Shown: piece after piece, positions 36,558-45,457 of the stretch
Position numbering within the stretch: position 1 is the stretch's first letter
Layout: every line of letters begins with the position of its first letter
Source: Blastomonas aquatica
GTDB taxonomy: Bacteria > Pseudomonadota > Alphaproteobacteria > Sphingomonadales > Sphingomonadaceae
Reading direction: 5' to 3'
NCBI RefSeq assembly: GCF_014639875.1
Contig: NZ_BMGD01000001.1
Span: forward strand, 372,001 to 436,000
Length of the DNA stretch: 64,000 nt
Position numbers and translations under genes: made by a program
Notes under the pieces: model-generated
The model's database searches: none
Told to the model about the DNA's origin: nothing
What the model saw: only the letters and a program-made list of their open reading frames with translations

Positions 36558-37958
36558 TTAGCGGTTGTTGTTGCCGGACCAGACAGAAACCTGCTGCTCG
36601 ATATAGCTCTGCGTTGACCGCAGGATCGTCAGCTGCCGGTCCATGTCGCCGAAGGTTTTTTCCAGCTGCTCGCGATAGCGGTCGCTGTCTTCCTGGACCT
36701 TTTCGAGTTGCTCGGCGAGACTGGCGGCGAGTTTCTTGAGCCGGTCCTGCGCACCCGTGAGCGAACTGCTGGGGGCCTTGAGGCTGGTCTTGACGTCCTC
36801 GAACGCCTTGGCGAGGCCAGGACTGCCCGGGGTCGGCGTAGCAGGTTCAAGCATTCTGGCGACACCTTCCGGATCGGCGGCGAGAGCCCGGTCGAACGCG
36901 GCGCTGTTCAATGTCAGCGTGCCGTCGCGACCGGTGCTGATCCCGATATCGGCAAGCGCCCTGTAGGCGCCACTGTCGGACAGCGGCGTGGTGGTCAGCG
37001 ATGCCATCGCGCGCATCATGTCGCGCGCGGCACGTTCGCCTGCCAAAGGGCCACCACTGGCACCATCCAGCCCTGGCGCGGTCGCATCGTTGAGCGCAGT
37101 CCGCAGGCTGTTGTAAGCCTTGACGAATTCGTTGACGACATCCTTGACCGACGATGTCGGCTGATCGCCGCTGATCACCACGTTGGTTCCTGGAGACGCC
37201 GCCAGCAGATTGATGCGGACGCCGGGCACGGCGGTGTCGATCTGGTTCGAGCTGTTGGTGACCTGAATGCCGTTGACGTTGACGATGCTGTCAGTCGCAG
37301 CGGTGACCGAGGTCATCCCTGCGCCGCCTGCAGGCGGAAACGCAAAGGCATCGAGCGCCGCGCCACCGCCCGACCCGGTCACGGTGAAGGTGTTGGCAGA
37401 CCCTTCCTTGCCGCGCAGCACCAGCCGCGATCCGCTGTTGTCGGTCACGATGCTGGCGGTGACGCCGCTGTCGGTGGCGTTGATCGCATCGCGCAAGCCG
37501 CCAAGGCTGTTGTTGGTTGCATCGACGACGACATTAAAGCTGCCTGTGGACGTCGCGATCGTCAGCGTGCCCTCACCCACCTGCGCGTTGGCGGCAAAAG
37601 ACGCGGCGGAGACCATGCTCTGAGCCGATGCCAGCTGCGTCACCTGCACCGTTGCGGGTAGACCCTGCGGCTTCTGGCCAGGAATGAAGCTGGCGGCGAC
37701 CAGATCGCCCCGGGTCGAGACCAGAGAGCCGGAAAACTGCCGTCCGTTGAGGATTTCTGTCAGCGCGGTGGAGAAGGTATCGAGCGCCGAGGTCGCCGAG
37801 GCGAGCGCAGAGATGCGTGCCTGGTTGAGGTTCTGCCGGTCGCGCACCGCGGCCTGCTTGGGTTCCAGCGACGCCGCCACCAGATCGTTGACCAGCGATG
37901 CGCTGTTTACGCCGGTGAAGCCGGTGATGAGATTTGATATTCCGCTATTGGTGACCAT
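36558..37958 (-). CDS. fliD: Flagellar filament cap protein FliD
   Basis: The product has 466 residues. The N-terminal part (FTGVNSASLVNDLVAASLEPKQAAVRDRQNL) and the C-terminal coiled coil (DRLKKLAASLAEQLEKVQEDSDRYREQLEKTFGDMDRQLTIL) are the D0/D1 domains of FliD, with FlgD/IN-type repeats between. The cap folds flagellin at the distal end of the filament. A sigma-28 promoter (37980-38006) ends 22 bp before the start. Confidence 0.92.
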   Translation of the reverse strand: MVTNSGISNLITGFTGVNSASLVNDLVAASLEPKQAAVRDRQNLNQARISALASATSALDTFSTALTEILNGRQFSGSLVSTRGDLVAASFIPGQKPQGLPATVQVTQLASAQSMVSAASFAANAQVGEGTLTIATSTGSFNVVVDATNNSLGGLRDAINATDSGVTASIVTDNSGSRLVLRGKEGSANTFTVTGSGGGAALDAFAFPPAGGAGMTSVTAATDSIVNVNGIQVTNSSNQIDTAVPGVRINLLAASPGTNVVISGDQPTSSVKDVVNEFVKAYNSLRTALNDATAPGLDGASGGPLAGERAARDMMRAMASLTTTPLSDSGAYRALADIGISTGRDGTLTLNSAAFDRALAADPEGVARMLEPATPTPGSPGLAKAFEDVKTSLKAPSSSLTGAQDRLKKLAASLAEQLEKVQEDSDRYREQLEKTFGDMDRQLTILRSTQSYIEQQVSVWSGNNNR

Positions 37959-37979
37959 GACCGTGTCCTCTTGAAACTG

Positions 37980-38006
37980 TTAACGGCGCAGGTGCGCCCG
38001 CTTTAA
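37980..38006 (-). promoter_or_regulatory. Sigma-28 (FliA) promoter of fliD-fliS
   Basis: Read on the minus strand: TTAAAGCG, 11 bases, GCCGTTAA. The -10 is identical to those before fliC and flgM, and the spacing is exactly the same. The transcript would start about 15 bases before the fliD ATG. Confidence 0.82.
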
Positions 38007-38018
38007 GCCGTTTCTCGT

Positions 38019-39161
38019 TCATTTCTGCGGCTTCCCGTCCATGTCGAAGCGCATGTCGTCAGGGACCGCCAGATCGGGCTGGCCAAAGCCGACGTCCATC
38101 TTTTCGTTGATGCGGAACACGAAGGCGAGCAGCGTCGCCACCGCCATGTACAGCCGTTCGTCGATGATCGCGCCGGGCTTCGAGGTGAAATAGATCGCGC
38201 GGGTCAGTTCGGGATAGCGCAGGATGGTGACACCCTTTTCCATCGCCAGTTCGCGCATCACCTGCGCAATCGCGCCGCGTCCGCGCGCCAGCACCACGGG
38301 CGCGGCATCGTTCAGTCGGTCGTAACGCAGCGCGATCGCAAAATGGGTCGGGTTGACCAGCAGAACGGTCGCGTCTTCGACCGCCTTGCGGGTCGACCCG
38401 TTGAGCATCTCGTACTGCCGCCGCCGCACCGCCTGCTTGAGCTCAGGCGAGCCTTCGGTTTCCTTATGCTCGTCCTTGACTTCCTGCTTGGTCATCTTGA
38501 GCTTCTGGTTGCGCTGGAACCATTGCGCAGGAACATCGATCATCGCGATCAGCCCCAGGCACCCGGCCATCGCCATCATCGTGATCGCAAACAGCTCACC
38601 AAACGCACCGATCCCGGCGCGAACATCGCCATGGCCCAGTTCTGCCATCTGCGGCAGCATCGTCATGATCATCACGACCCCGACCGTGCCCATCAACCCG
38701 ACCTTGGCGATCGATTTCACCAGTTCGATCAGCCCGTGCATCCCGAACATGCGCTTGAGACCGGCCATGGGATTGAGCTTGCTGGCCTTGGGCTGGAGCG
38801 CGCTCCAGCGAAAGCCGAGCGAACCGAGCGACGCAGGCGTCGCCACTGCGGCCAGCATCAAGAACACGAACAGCCCGCCGAACGGCAGAGCCAGCGGTGC
38901 CAGCAGGGTCATGGTCCGCTGCCCCATGTTGAAATCGGTGGCATCGTGGAGTTCAAACACCAGCCCGGCACGCAACATCGATGCGACCGCCGACACCATC
39001 ACGTCACCAAACAGCACGAAGGCGAAGGTTCCGACGATCATGATCATCGCGGTGCCCAGTTCCTTGGACTGAAGCACATCGCCTTTTTCCGCCGAATCGC
39101 GCAGTCGCTTTTCGGTCGGTGCTTCGGTTTTTTCACCGCCACCTGGGGGCTGGTCCGCCAT
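38019..39161 (-). CDS. flhB: Flagellar export switch protein FlhB
   Basis: The product has 380 residues. The four-TM N-half is preceded by GEKTEAPTEKRLRDSAEKGDVLQSKEL, a hallmark of FlhB, and the cytosolic C-half contains the autocleavage site VNPTHFAIALRYD. FlhB switches export from rod/hook to filament substrates after cleavage between N and P. It is the last gene of the long fli run, 4 bp after fliR. Confidence 0.93.
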   Translation of the reverse strand: MADQPPGGGEKTEAPTEKRLRDSAEKGDVLQSKELGTAMIMIVGTFAFVLFGDVMVSAVASMLRAGLVFELHDATDFNMGQRTMTLLAPLALPFGGLFVFLMLAAVATPASLGSLGFRWSALQPKASKLNPMAGLKRMFGMHGLIELVKSIAKVGLMGTVGVVMIMTMLPQMAELGHGDVRAGIGAFGELFAITMMAMAGCLGLIAMIDVPAQWFQRNQKLKMTKQEVKDEHKETEGSPELKQAVRRRQYEMLNGSTRKAVEDATVLLVNPTHFAIALRYDRLNDAAPVVLARGRGAIAQVMRELAMEKGVTILRYPELTRAIYFTSKPGAIIDERLYMAVATLLAFVFRINEKMDVGFGQPDLAVPDDMRFDMDGKPQK

Positions 39162-39165
39162 AAAG

Positions 39166-39945
39166 TCAGCCTCCCGCCATCACTTCGGATTGCTCGAGGC
39201 CAAGCTCCATCGCGCGCATCATGCCATCGGCGAGCACGGGCGCTGCCATCGCGAGCAGGATGATCCCTGCGAGCACCGCCACCGGAATGCCGACCGAAAA
39301 CAGGTTGAGCTGCGGTGCAGAGCGAGCCAGCATGGCCATCACCAATTGCACGATGATCAGCGCAGCCCCGACCGGAAGCGCGATGATCAGCCCCATCGAA
39401 AACAGCGTGCCGCCAAATTCGACCAGGTTGAAGATCACGCGCGATGACACCAGCGCGTTGCCGGGCGGCAAGGCCTCGTAGCTTTGGACGATGATTGCGA
39501 TCAGCATCAGGTGCCCATCCATCGCAAGCAGCAGCAACACCGCGATGATCGACAGGAAGCTGCCGATGACCGGGCTGGAGGCACCACTTTGCGGATCGCT
39601 CATCGATGCAAAGCCAAGCCCCATGGTGTTGCTGATGACTTCGCCTGCGACGAACGCGGCCGAATAGCCGATCTGCAGCGCAAAGCCGATCGCCGCGCCG
39701 CAGATGACTTCACCCAGAATGAAGACGAAGCCCGAATAGCTGATCAGCGTGCTATCGGGCAGGTTGATATCGACCGAATTGGCAGCGGCAATGCCGATCA
39801 TCGCCGACAGAATGATCCGCACCTGCAACGGAATGCTGGTCGCGCCGAACACCGGTGCCACCATCAGCGCGGCCCCGGGCCGGATCATCGCCATGATCCA
39901 GATCCACAATTGCGCTTCGACAGAGGCAAAGCCCGGTGCGATCAC
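39166..39945 (-). CDS. fliR: Flagellar export gate protein FliR
   Basis: The product has 259 residues from the GTG at 39945, which overlaps the fliQ stop as GTGA. The longer frame to 40170 is a shadow of fliQ. Six hydrophobic segments and the conserved RPGAALMVAPVFGATSIPLQVRIILSAMIG start identify FliR. With FliP and FliQ it forms the helical export gate inside the MS ring. Confidence 0.92.
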   Translation of the reverse strand: MIAPGFASVEAQLWIWIMAMIRPGAALMVAPVFGATSIPLQVRIILSAMIGIAAANSVDINLPDSTLISYSGFVFILGEVICGAAIGFALQIGYSAAFVAGEVISNTMGLGFASMSDPQSGASSPVIGSFLSIIAVLLLLAMDGHLMLIAIIVQSYEALPPGNALVSSRVIFNLVEFGGTLFSMGLIIALPVGAALIIVQLVMAMLARSAPQLNLFSVGIPVAVLAGIILLAMAAPVLADGMMRAMELGLEQSEVMAGG

Positions 39946-40214
39946 AGCAGCAGATCCGGAATGCGGCTGAAGATCTCGACGGTGAAATCGGCGATCAGAT
40001 ACAGGATCGATCCGCCGAACAGCGCCAGGATGATGCCGAGCACGATCAGCTTGGGCACGAAGCTCAAGGTCGCCTCGTTGATCGAGGTCGCCGCCTGGAC
40101 CATGCCCAGCAGCACGCCGACCAGCAGCGCGGGGATCAGCAGCGGCGCAGAGGCAAGCGCGGTGATCCACAAGGTCTGCTGCGCAAGGCCGATGAAATAG
40201 TCGGTCTGTTCCAT
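39942..40214 (-). CDS. fliQ: Flagellar export gate protein FliQ
   Basis: The product has 90 residues with two hydrophobic hairpin helices, the typical FliQ length. ALLVGVLLGMVQAATSINEATLSFVPKLI is the conserved centre. It is separated from fliP by a 135-bp gap holding an inverted repeat, unusual in an otherwise tightly packed operon. Confidence 0.92.
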   Translation of the reverse strand: MEQTDYFIGLAQQTLWITALASAPLLIPALLVGVLLGMVQAATSINEATLSFVPKLIVLGIILALFGGSILYLIADFTVEIFSRIPDLLL

Positions 40215-40239
40215 GTCAGTTTCCGATGGCTATCAAGAT

Positions 40240-40317
40240 CCGTTTGTCCCGAGTGTGTCGAGGGACGTCGGTCAAACGGTGGCGCATGCGTCCCTCGACT
40301 TCGCTCGGGACAAACGG
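40240..40317. repeat. Interspersed palindromic repeat, family B, between fliQ and fliP
   Basis: Arms at 40240-40267 (CCGTTTGTCCCGAGTGTGTC...) and 40289-40317 are near-perfect complements around a 21-base loop. A single related arm lies at 29760-29788. In the fli transcript this folds to a long hairpin between two coding regions. Confidence 0.82.
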
Positions 40318-40349
40318 GAGGGCGGTGCTGGTGTCCATGGTCATCACGG

Positions 40350-41243
40350 TCACGTCACGAACGATGCGGCGAGCGAGCCCATGGTCAGCGCCCAGCCATC
40401 GACCAGCACGAACAAGAGCAGCTTGAACGGCATCGAGATGATCGTCGGCGACAACATCATCATGCCCAGCGCCATCAGCGTCGAGGCGACGACAAGGTCG
40501 ATCACCAGGAACGGCAGGAAGATCATGAAGCCGATCTGGAACGCGGTCTTCAATTCGCTGGTGACGAACGCGGGCAGCAGGATCGAGAACGGAATGTCCT
40601 GCGGCCGGGCGAAGGCCTTTTCCTTGGCGAGGTCCATGAACAATTTAAGGTCGGTCTGACGCGTCTGCTTGATCATGAACTTGTGGAATTCGCGCCCTGA
40701 AATCTCGATCGCGGTTTCCAGTTCGATGGTATCGGCGGCATAGGGCGCGACTGCGCGCGAATTGATCTCGGTAAAGGTCGGCGCCATCACGAACATCGAG
40801 AGGAACAGCGACAGGCCGATCAGCACCTGGTTGGGCGGGGTCTGCTGCAGCCCCAAAGCCTGGCGCAGGATCGAGAGCACGATGATGATCCGCGTGAAGC
40901 TGGTCATCATCAGCAGCATCGAGGGCAAGATGGTGAGCAGACCCATCAGGACCAGGATCTGCAGGGAGAGCGTCAGCGGCTTGCCATCGCCCGCGACATC
41001 ATCGAGCGCACGACCCAAAGCCTCGGACGCGCCTGGTGCTGCGACCGGGCCTGTGGCCTGGGCGAAGGCGGGGTTGGTAAGGAAGAGGGCGAGGATCGTG
41101 ATCGCGATAGCGATCAGCGCAAACCCTCCCGTTTTCCGGCGAAAGCCGGAATCCAGGGGCGAGATCGTGTTGTAGCCGCTCCTGGATTCCGGCTTTCGCC
41201 GGAAAACGGAAAAGCGAGTTGTGGAAGATAAGAGCACACTCAT
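40350..41243 (-). CDS. fliP: Flagellar export gate protein FliP, with in-frame palindromic repeat
   Basis: The product has 297 residues. From about residue 40 it is a normal FliP: signal-like segment ([20 protein letters not shown]), [51 protein letters not shown], and the C-terminal hydrophobic hairpins. The first 38 codons are different: they translate the repeat at 41129-41209 in frame (FRRKPESR and DSGFRRK) before the signal segment. The ATG overlaps the fliO stop (ATGA), and no ATG, GTG or TTG follows between the repeat and the signal segment, so the extension is probably translated. FliP is the core of the export gate. Confidence 0.9.
   Translation of the reverse strand: MSVLLSSTTRFSVFRRKPESRSGYNTISPLDSGFRRKTGGFALIAIAITILALFLTNPAFAQATGPVAAPGASEALGRALDDVAGDGKPLTLSLQILVLMGLLTILPSMLLMMTSFTRIIIVLSILRQALGLQQTPPNQVLIGLSLFLSMFVMAPTFTEINSRAVAPYAADTIELETAIEISGREFHKFMIKQTRQTDLKLFMDLAKEKAFARPQDIPFSILLPAFVTSELKTAFQIGFMIFLPFLVIDLVVASTLMALGMMMLSPTIISMPFKLLLFVLVDGWALTMGSLAASFVT
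41129..41209. repeat. Interspersed palindromic repeat, family A copy 3, inside fliP
   Basis: Perfect 29-bp arms (41129-41157 and 41181-41209; CCGTTTTCCGGCGAAAGCCG...) surround a 23-base loop. This is the best-preserved of the three family A copies, which suggests the most recent arrival. Confidence 0.87.
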
Positions 41244-41593
41244 GCTCCGCGTCCCTTGAACGCGGCGAGCAGATCGCGCTCTGATCCGGCCAGCGTCGCC
41301 GGGGGAGGTGATACGCTGGCCGGACCGTGTTCGGCATCGGCGCGAGCGATCGTATCGATCCGCGCGCGCGTCACCGAAACCAGAATTCTTTGTCCTGCGA
41401 ACTCGACCACGGCGAGCTTGCCCGAGACACCCATGGTGACCGTTTCAACGATCTTGAGGTGGCGCTGCTGGTTGCCCATGTCGAGACGGGCCATCATGCC
41501 GGGCTGGTACTTCTTGTACAGCCACAGGCTGCCATAGATCATGCCTGCCATGATCGGCAGCATGATGACGAGTTTGATGATGTAATAGGTCAT
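41240..41593 (-). CDS. fliO: Flagellar biosynthesis protein FliO
   Basis: The product has 117 residues from the ATG at 41593 ([12 protein letters not shown]); an in-frame ATG at 41653 would add 20 basic residues and is the alternative. One membrane segment near the N-terminus is followed by a cytosolic part ([43 protein letters not shown]) typical of FliO. FliO helps FliP assembly. Its stop overlaps the fliP start. Confidence 0.83.
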   Translation of the reverse strand: MTYYIIKLVIMLPIMAGMIYGSLWLYKKYQPGMMARLDMGNQQRHLKIVETVTMGVSGKLAVVEFAGQRILVSVTRARIDTIARADAEHGPASVSPPPATLAGSERDLLAAFKGRGA

Positions 41594-41664
41594 GCAGGTC
41601 CGCTTCTTGTCCTCCGCCGCGCCGCCGGGTTTGCGGCGTTCTGACGGGGACAATGCAGACCCTG

Positions 41665-42015
41665 TCAGACGCGCCGTTCGACCCGTGCCTGGCCGACGTT
41701 CTTTGTCACCACCTCGGCCACCCGGATCCCGAACCGGCCGTCGACAGTGACAACTTCCCCTCTTGCAACCAGCGTGCCATTTACGTTGATGTCGAGCAGC
41801 TCGTTGGCCTGGCGGTCGAGTTCGACCACCGAACCTTCAGCAAGCTCCATGATTTCGGCCAGGCGCAGCGAGACGCTGCCGACCTCCACCGACAGACGCA
41901 CGGGAATGTCGGCAAGAAAGCGGTAATGATTTGCCGCCTCATGCAATCCGTTGCCGCCCAGGTCCATCGGGCTGGCAGGGACACCCAGCATCGGGGCTTC
42001 GCTCATGTCGCTCAT
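41665..42015 (-). CDS. fliN: Flagellar switch protein FliN
   Basis: The product has 116 residues. The SpoA domain fills the C-terminal 80 residues: IPVRLSVEVGSVSLRLAEIMELAEGSVVELDRQANELLDINVNGTLVARGEVVTVDGRFGIRV is textbook FliN. It forms the lower C ring with FliM and FliG and docks FliH. It lies 6 bp after fliM. Confidence 0.93.
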   Translation of the reverse strand: MSDMSEAPMLGVPASPMDLGGNGLHEAANHYRFLADIPVRLSVEVGSVSLRLAEIMELAEGSVVELDRQANELLDINVNGTLVARGEVVTVDGRFGIRVAEVVTKNVGQARVERRV

Positions 42016-42021
42016 GGATCG

Positions 42022-42966
42022 TTATCCTTTTTCTATGGTTTCGATGCGGAACGCGGCCAGGCCGTTCTGTTCACCCAGGCTGCCGCGTGCGAACACGCGG
42101 TCACCGATGATCAGCGGCAGGTTGCGCGCCGGAGGAATGGGAATGATGTCGCCGGGCTTCAGGTCGGCCAGCTGGGGCAATGTCAGCACCGGACGGGCCA
42201 GCACCGATCGCGCGGGAAGGCTGACATCGGCCAGCACCGTGGCCATCTGGTCGCGCCAGGCCGGATCGGGTCCGCGCTCTTCTGCAAAGGCGGCAGGCGT
42301 CAGGCACTGGTCGGCACCCTGCAGGCCCTCGAGCGGGTAGACGATCTCGATCTCGTAGCGGCTGTTGCCGGGAAGAGTCAGGCGGAAACGCTGCAGGACC
42401 ATGCGCGCCGTCGGTGCGGCGATCCGCGCACCATCGATGCTGCTGGCATGCCCCACAGCATGACAGGCAAAGCTGCCGACCTCGTTCCAGGCGCTGCCGA
42501 TCCGCTCGCCGATCACCTTGGCCATGCGACCAATCAGGCGGATGTCAGTCTGGGTGAATTCCTTCTTGGTCACCGTGCTTTCGCGCGGCGCACCACCGAA
42601 GAACGCATCGAGCATCGCCGAAATCATCGCCGGCTCCATCCGCAGCAGCACCCGGCCCTTCATCGGGCTCAGCTGAAACTGGCTGATGCTGACCAATTCG
42701 GGCTGCTTGTCGCACCACATATCGAACTGGGTGAATTCCGGATCGGGCGCATCGACGCGCAGCTTGACCCCGGCGATCGGCTCGAGCGCATTGCGCAGAC
42801 CGACGCACAGCACCCGGGCGACGCGGCGCAGGACCGGAACGACGGTCTTCTGGTCGGCGTCCGCACGCGTAAAGCTATGCTCGGCCGGACGGCGCTCGCC
42901 CGCTGGGGCAGCGGTGTCGTCTGGCTTTTCGGCAGCCTGCGATGCGGTGGATTTAGCCTTGCTCAT
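42022..42966 (-). CDS. fliM: Flagellar switch protein FliM lacking a recognisable CheY-binding peptide
   Basis: The product has 314 residues from the ATG at 42966; an alternative ATG at 43047 overlaps fliL. The middle domain (ALEPIAGVKLRVDAPDPEFTQFDMWCDKQPELVSISQFQLSPMKGRVLLRMEPAMISAMLDAFFGG) and the C-terminal SpoA domain are clear. The N-terminal 40 residues are A/T/P/E-rich, with no LSQ-x-EIDALL-type motif, the usual CheY-phosphate docking peptide; the upstream extension does not contain it either. How this motor responds to CheY is therefore open. Confidence 0.86.
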   Translation of the reverse strand: MSKAKSTASQAAEKPDDTAAPAGERRPAEHSFTRADADQKTVVPVLRRVARVLCVGLRNALEPIAGVKLRVDAPDPEFTQFDMWCDKQPELVSISQFQLSPMKGRVLLRMEPAMISAMLDAFFGGAPRESTVTKKEFTQTDIRLIGRMAKVIGERIGSAWNEVGSFACHAVGHASSIDGARIAAPTARMVLQRFRLTLPGNSRYEIEIVYPLEGLQGADQCLTPAAFAEERGPDPAWRDQMATVLADVSLPARSVLARPVLTLPQLADLKPGDIIPIPPARNLPLIIGDRVFARGSLGEQNGLAAFRIETIEKG

Positions 42967-43000
42967 GGTCTGGTTTCGCCCTGTCTCACGCTCACTCGCG

Positions 43001-43567
43001 TCACTGAACCACGATGCTGGTGAAATAGACGTCCTCGACCCCGCCAAAGCCGGTCTTTGCGGTCAGGGTTTCGTTGATGACCTTCTTGATCTGGTCCTTG
43101 AGCTGTTCCTTGCCCTCGAGCGATTCGAGTTGCATCGCATCGAACTCGCTGATCGTCATCAGCACGGCAGAGCGAACGGCGATGTTGTGATCGGTCAGCG
43201 CCACGGTGATCTTGTCATCGAAATAGGTCGAGACTGCGAGCGACATTTGGGCAAAGCCGGTGTCGCCGCGCAGGTTGGCGGTGAACGGTTCCTCGATCGG
43301 GAAGTAGGTGACCTTGAACTTGGCGTCGAGCTCGGTGCCCGATCCCGGGTTCTTGAGGCCCGCTGCCTTTGCTGACACGGTGCTGCCGTCCTTCAGCACC
43401 ACCTTGGGTGCGTTGGGGTCTTCATGTTCCCCGCCGCCGATCATGCCGGCAGCGAAGAACCCGGCAGCCGCGCCGCCACCGCCCAGAACTGCAACGAGCA
43501 GAACGGGAATAAGCAGCTTCTTGACCAAGCCACCCTTCTTTTTCGGTTCCTTTTCGGTTTCAGCCAT
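43001..43567 (-). CDS. fliL: Flagellar basal body-associated protein FliL
   Basis: The product has 188 residues: a lysine-rich cytosolic start, one membrane segment (LIPVLLVAVLGGGGAAAGFFAAG), and a periplasmic domain (KVTYFPIEEPFTANLRG, FAQMSLAVSTYFDDKITVALTDHNIAVRSAVLMTISEFDAMQLESLEGKEQLKDQI). FliL surrounds the stator units and supports torque. It precedes fliM by 34 bp. Confidence 0.9.
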   Translation of the reverse strand: MAETEKEPKKKGGLVKKLLIPVLLVAVLGGGGAAAGFFAAGMIGGGEHEDPNAPKVVLKDGSTVSAKAAGLKNPGSGTELDAKFKVTYFPIEEPFTANLRGDTGFAQMSLAVSTYFDDKITVALTDHNIAVRSAVLMTISEFDAMQLESLEGKEQLKDQIKKVINETLTAKTGFGGVEDVYFTSIVVQ

Positions 43568-43604
43568 CTGTCGATCCTTAAGCGAATGTCATGTGTTCAA
43601 GAGG

Positions 43605-45035
43605 TTAGGCGTAGCGCACATTGTCGCTTAGGCGACGCAGGACGGTTTTGGATTCTTCGGTCATATCGGTCGCGGCCTGGCGCTGGTTGCCATCACGGGT
43701 TAGTCCCGCGTCGGAGCCGGACTGGCCGCGCTGTTGCGCCGAACCGCCGCCCATACCTGTGGACGTGCCCGCAGATTGCTGGCGCAGTTCGACGGTGACA
43801 TCGGTGTTGCGATTGCCATTGTTGCGCAGGTCCTGCTCGAGCCGAATTTGCGACTGGACCAGCGTATCGCGTACCGCGTCATGCTCGGTGACGATGCGGA
43901 CCTGGTCACGAATGGGACCGGCCAGCATCTCGATATCGATCCGGCCGAGGTGCTCGGGGCTCATCTGCATCCGGACCATCTGTCCGCCGCCTGCGACACG
44001 CGCGATCTGGGTCTCGATGTTGCCGACGAAGCTGGAGTCAAAGGCGAGTGTTTCCAGCTGCGCTCCAGGTGCGCTGCCGGTCGTGACCGGTGCGGTCAGG
44101 CCCTGCGCGGTATTGCCTGCGCCAGCAGAGCCGACGGCATTCAAGGCCGCTGCCCAGGATGGCGGAACGGCATCAACAGGCTTGGGTGCGATCGTTTCAA
44201 GAACCGGCGTCGGTGGTGCCGATTCAGCTACAGGATCGGCCAGATCGAGCAGTGCACCGAGCGCCTGTGCGGGACGAGCGGTTTGCGAAGCGGACTGAAC
44301 GGCACGCTGAACCGGAAGTGGCACCGGGCCGGACTGGACGGCTTCGGCAGTTGCGACCGGGTCGGTCGCTTCGGCCGTCACGGCAATTGCGGCAGTCTGT
44401 GATTCAAGCGCTGCGCCGGCGTGAGGCTGAGAGGCACTGATCGCGGTCCGCGCGGTACCGTTCTCCGGCGCCATCGCTTCGGGGTGGGTGGGCACCGGGA
44501 GCATCGGATCGATGATCGGCGCAGCAATCGGTACGGCGTCGTCCGCAGTATCGACGGGCTCGTCCCGCTTTTCGGCAGGATGCGGACGCGCAGCGGGCGC
44601 GGTAGCAGCCAGTTCGTCGGCATCGACAGCTTCGGGCATCCCCTGCGGCGCGATCTGGCCAAGCTCGGCAGTGCCCGAGATAGGCGCAGCAGGTTGAGGC
44701 TTCGTGCCATTCAACACCGCCTCGATGATCTGGCTGGGGCTGGCATCGGCAGGCAAGGTCGGAATATCGGTGGTTGCGGCGATCGGCTCCACAGCAGGCT
44801 GCGCGCCGGGCACCTGAGCCAGTGTTTGCGCAAAGCTGCCAACCGCAGTGCCCGATACAGCAGTGCCCGCCGCCGCAGCATCGCTCGCAGCGGTCTCCGC
44901 TCCGGTTATCCGCGCCAGCTGGCTGGCAAAATGGTTGGTATCAGGCGACATGCCCGACTTCACAGCAGGAAGCGTGCCAACTGAAAGCGATAGCATAGAA
45001 GACCCCGACCGGGTCGCAATCCTGTCCTGGTTCAT
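43605..45035 (-). CDS. fliK: Flagellar hook-length control protein FliK
   Basis: The product has 476 residues. The N-terminal 300 residues are rich in A, P, T and Q and look disordered, as in other FliK molecular rulers. The C-terminal Flg_hook domain begins near MVRMQMSPEHLGRIDIEMLAGPIRDQVRIVTEHDAVRDTLVQSQIRLEQDL. FliK measures hook length and triggers the FlhB switch. The ATG overlaps the fliJ stop (45032-45035). Confidence 0.87.
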   Translation of the reverse strand: MNQDRIATRSGSSMLSLSVGTLPAVKSGMSPDTNHFASQLARITGAETAASDAAAAGTAVSGTAVGSFAQTLAQVPGAQPAVEPIAATTDIPTLPADASPSQIIEAVLNGTKPQPAAPISGTAELGQIAPQGMPEAVDADELAATAPAARPHPAEKRDEPVDTADDAVPIAAPIIDPMLPVPTHPEAMAPENGTARTAISASQPHAGAALESQTAAIAVTAEATDPVATAEAVQSGPVPLPVQRAVQSASQTARPAQALGALLDLADPVAESAPPTPVLETIAPKPVDAVPPSWAAALNAVGSAGAGNTAQGLTAPVTTGSAPGAQLETLAFDSSFVGNIETQIARVAGGGQMVRMQMSPEHLGRIDIEMLAGPIRDQVRIVTEHDAVRDTLVQSQIRLEQDLRNNGNRNTDVTVELRQQSAGTSTGMGGGSAQQRGQSGSDAGLTRDGNQRQAATDMTEESKTVLRRLSDNVRYA

Positions 45036-45457
45036 TCCTCGGCTTCCTTCTTGATTCTGCGCCGGATCGGCAGCCGCGCGGCCTTGCGGTCGGCGGTATC
45101 GTCGGCATGGGCAATTGCCCGGTCGAGCAGTCTGGATGTGGTTTCGCGGTCGATATAGGCGGCAGTGCGTTGCCGCTCGACCTGGGCAAGATGCTGCCGC
45201 GCGCGCACCAGCGCGGCGTTGATCTCGCCATCGGCCCGCATCAGCCGCTGCGCCAGCTCGAGCTGGGCGTGCAGCGCGGCGCCGGTGTTGCAGTGCGCCG
45301 CCTCGAATGCGCCATCGCGCAGCTTCTTGAGCCGGTCGGAATTGTTCATTAGCGTCGCTTCATTGCGCATCGCAGTGGCGGCAACGCCGATCGCAAGCTT
45401 CACCTGCGCATCGCGCACCGCATGGACCCGCCGCCAGGATTTGGGCTTCAGGCTCAT
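45032..45457 (-). CDS. fliJ: FliJ-like flagellar export protein
   Basis: The product has 141 residues, nearly all helical with charged heptads, as expected for the FliJ coiled coil. Sequence identity to FliJ is weak to the eye, and the call rests on position between fliI and fliK with ATGA overlaps on both sides, and on length. FliJ rotates in the FliI ring and links it to FlhA. Confidence 0.75.
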   Translation of the reverse strand: MSLKPKSWRRVHAVRDAQVKLAIGVAATAMRNEATLMNNSDRLKKLRDGAFEAAHCNTGAALHAQLELAQRLMRADGEINAALVRARQHLAQVERQRTAAYIDRETTSRLLDRAIAHADDTADRKAARLPIRRRIKKEAEE

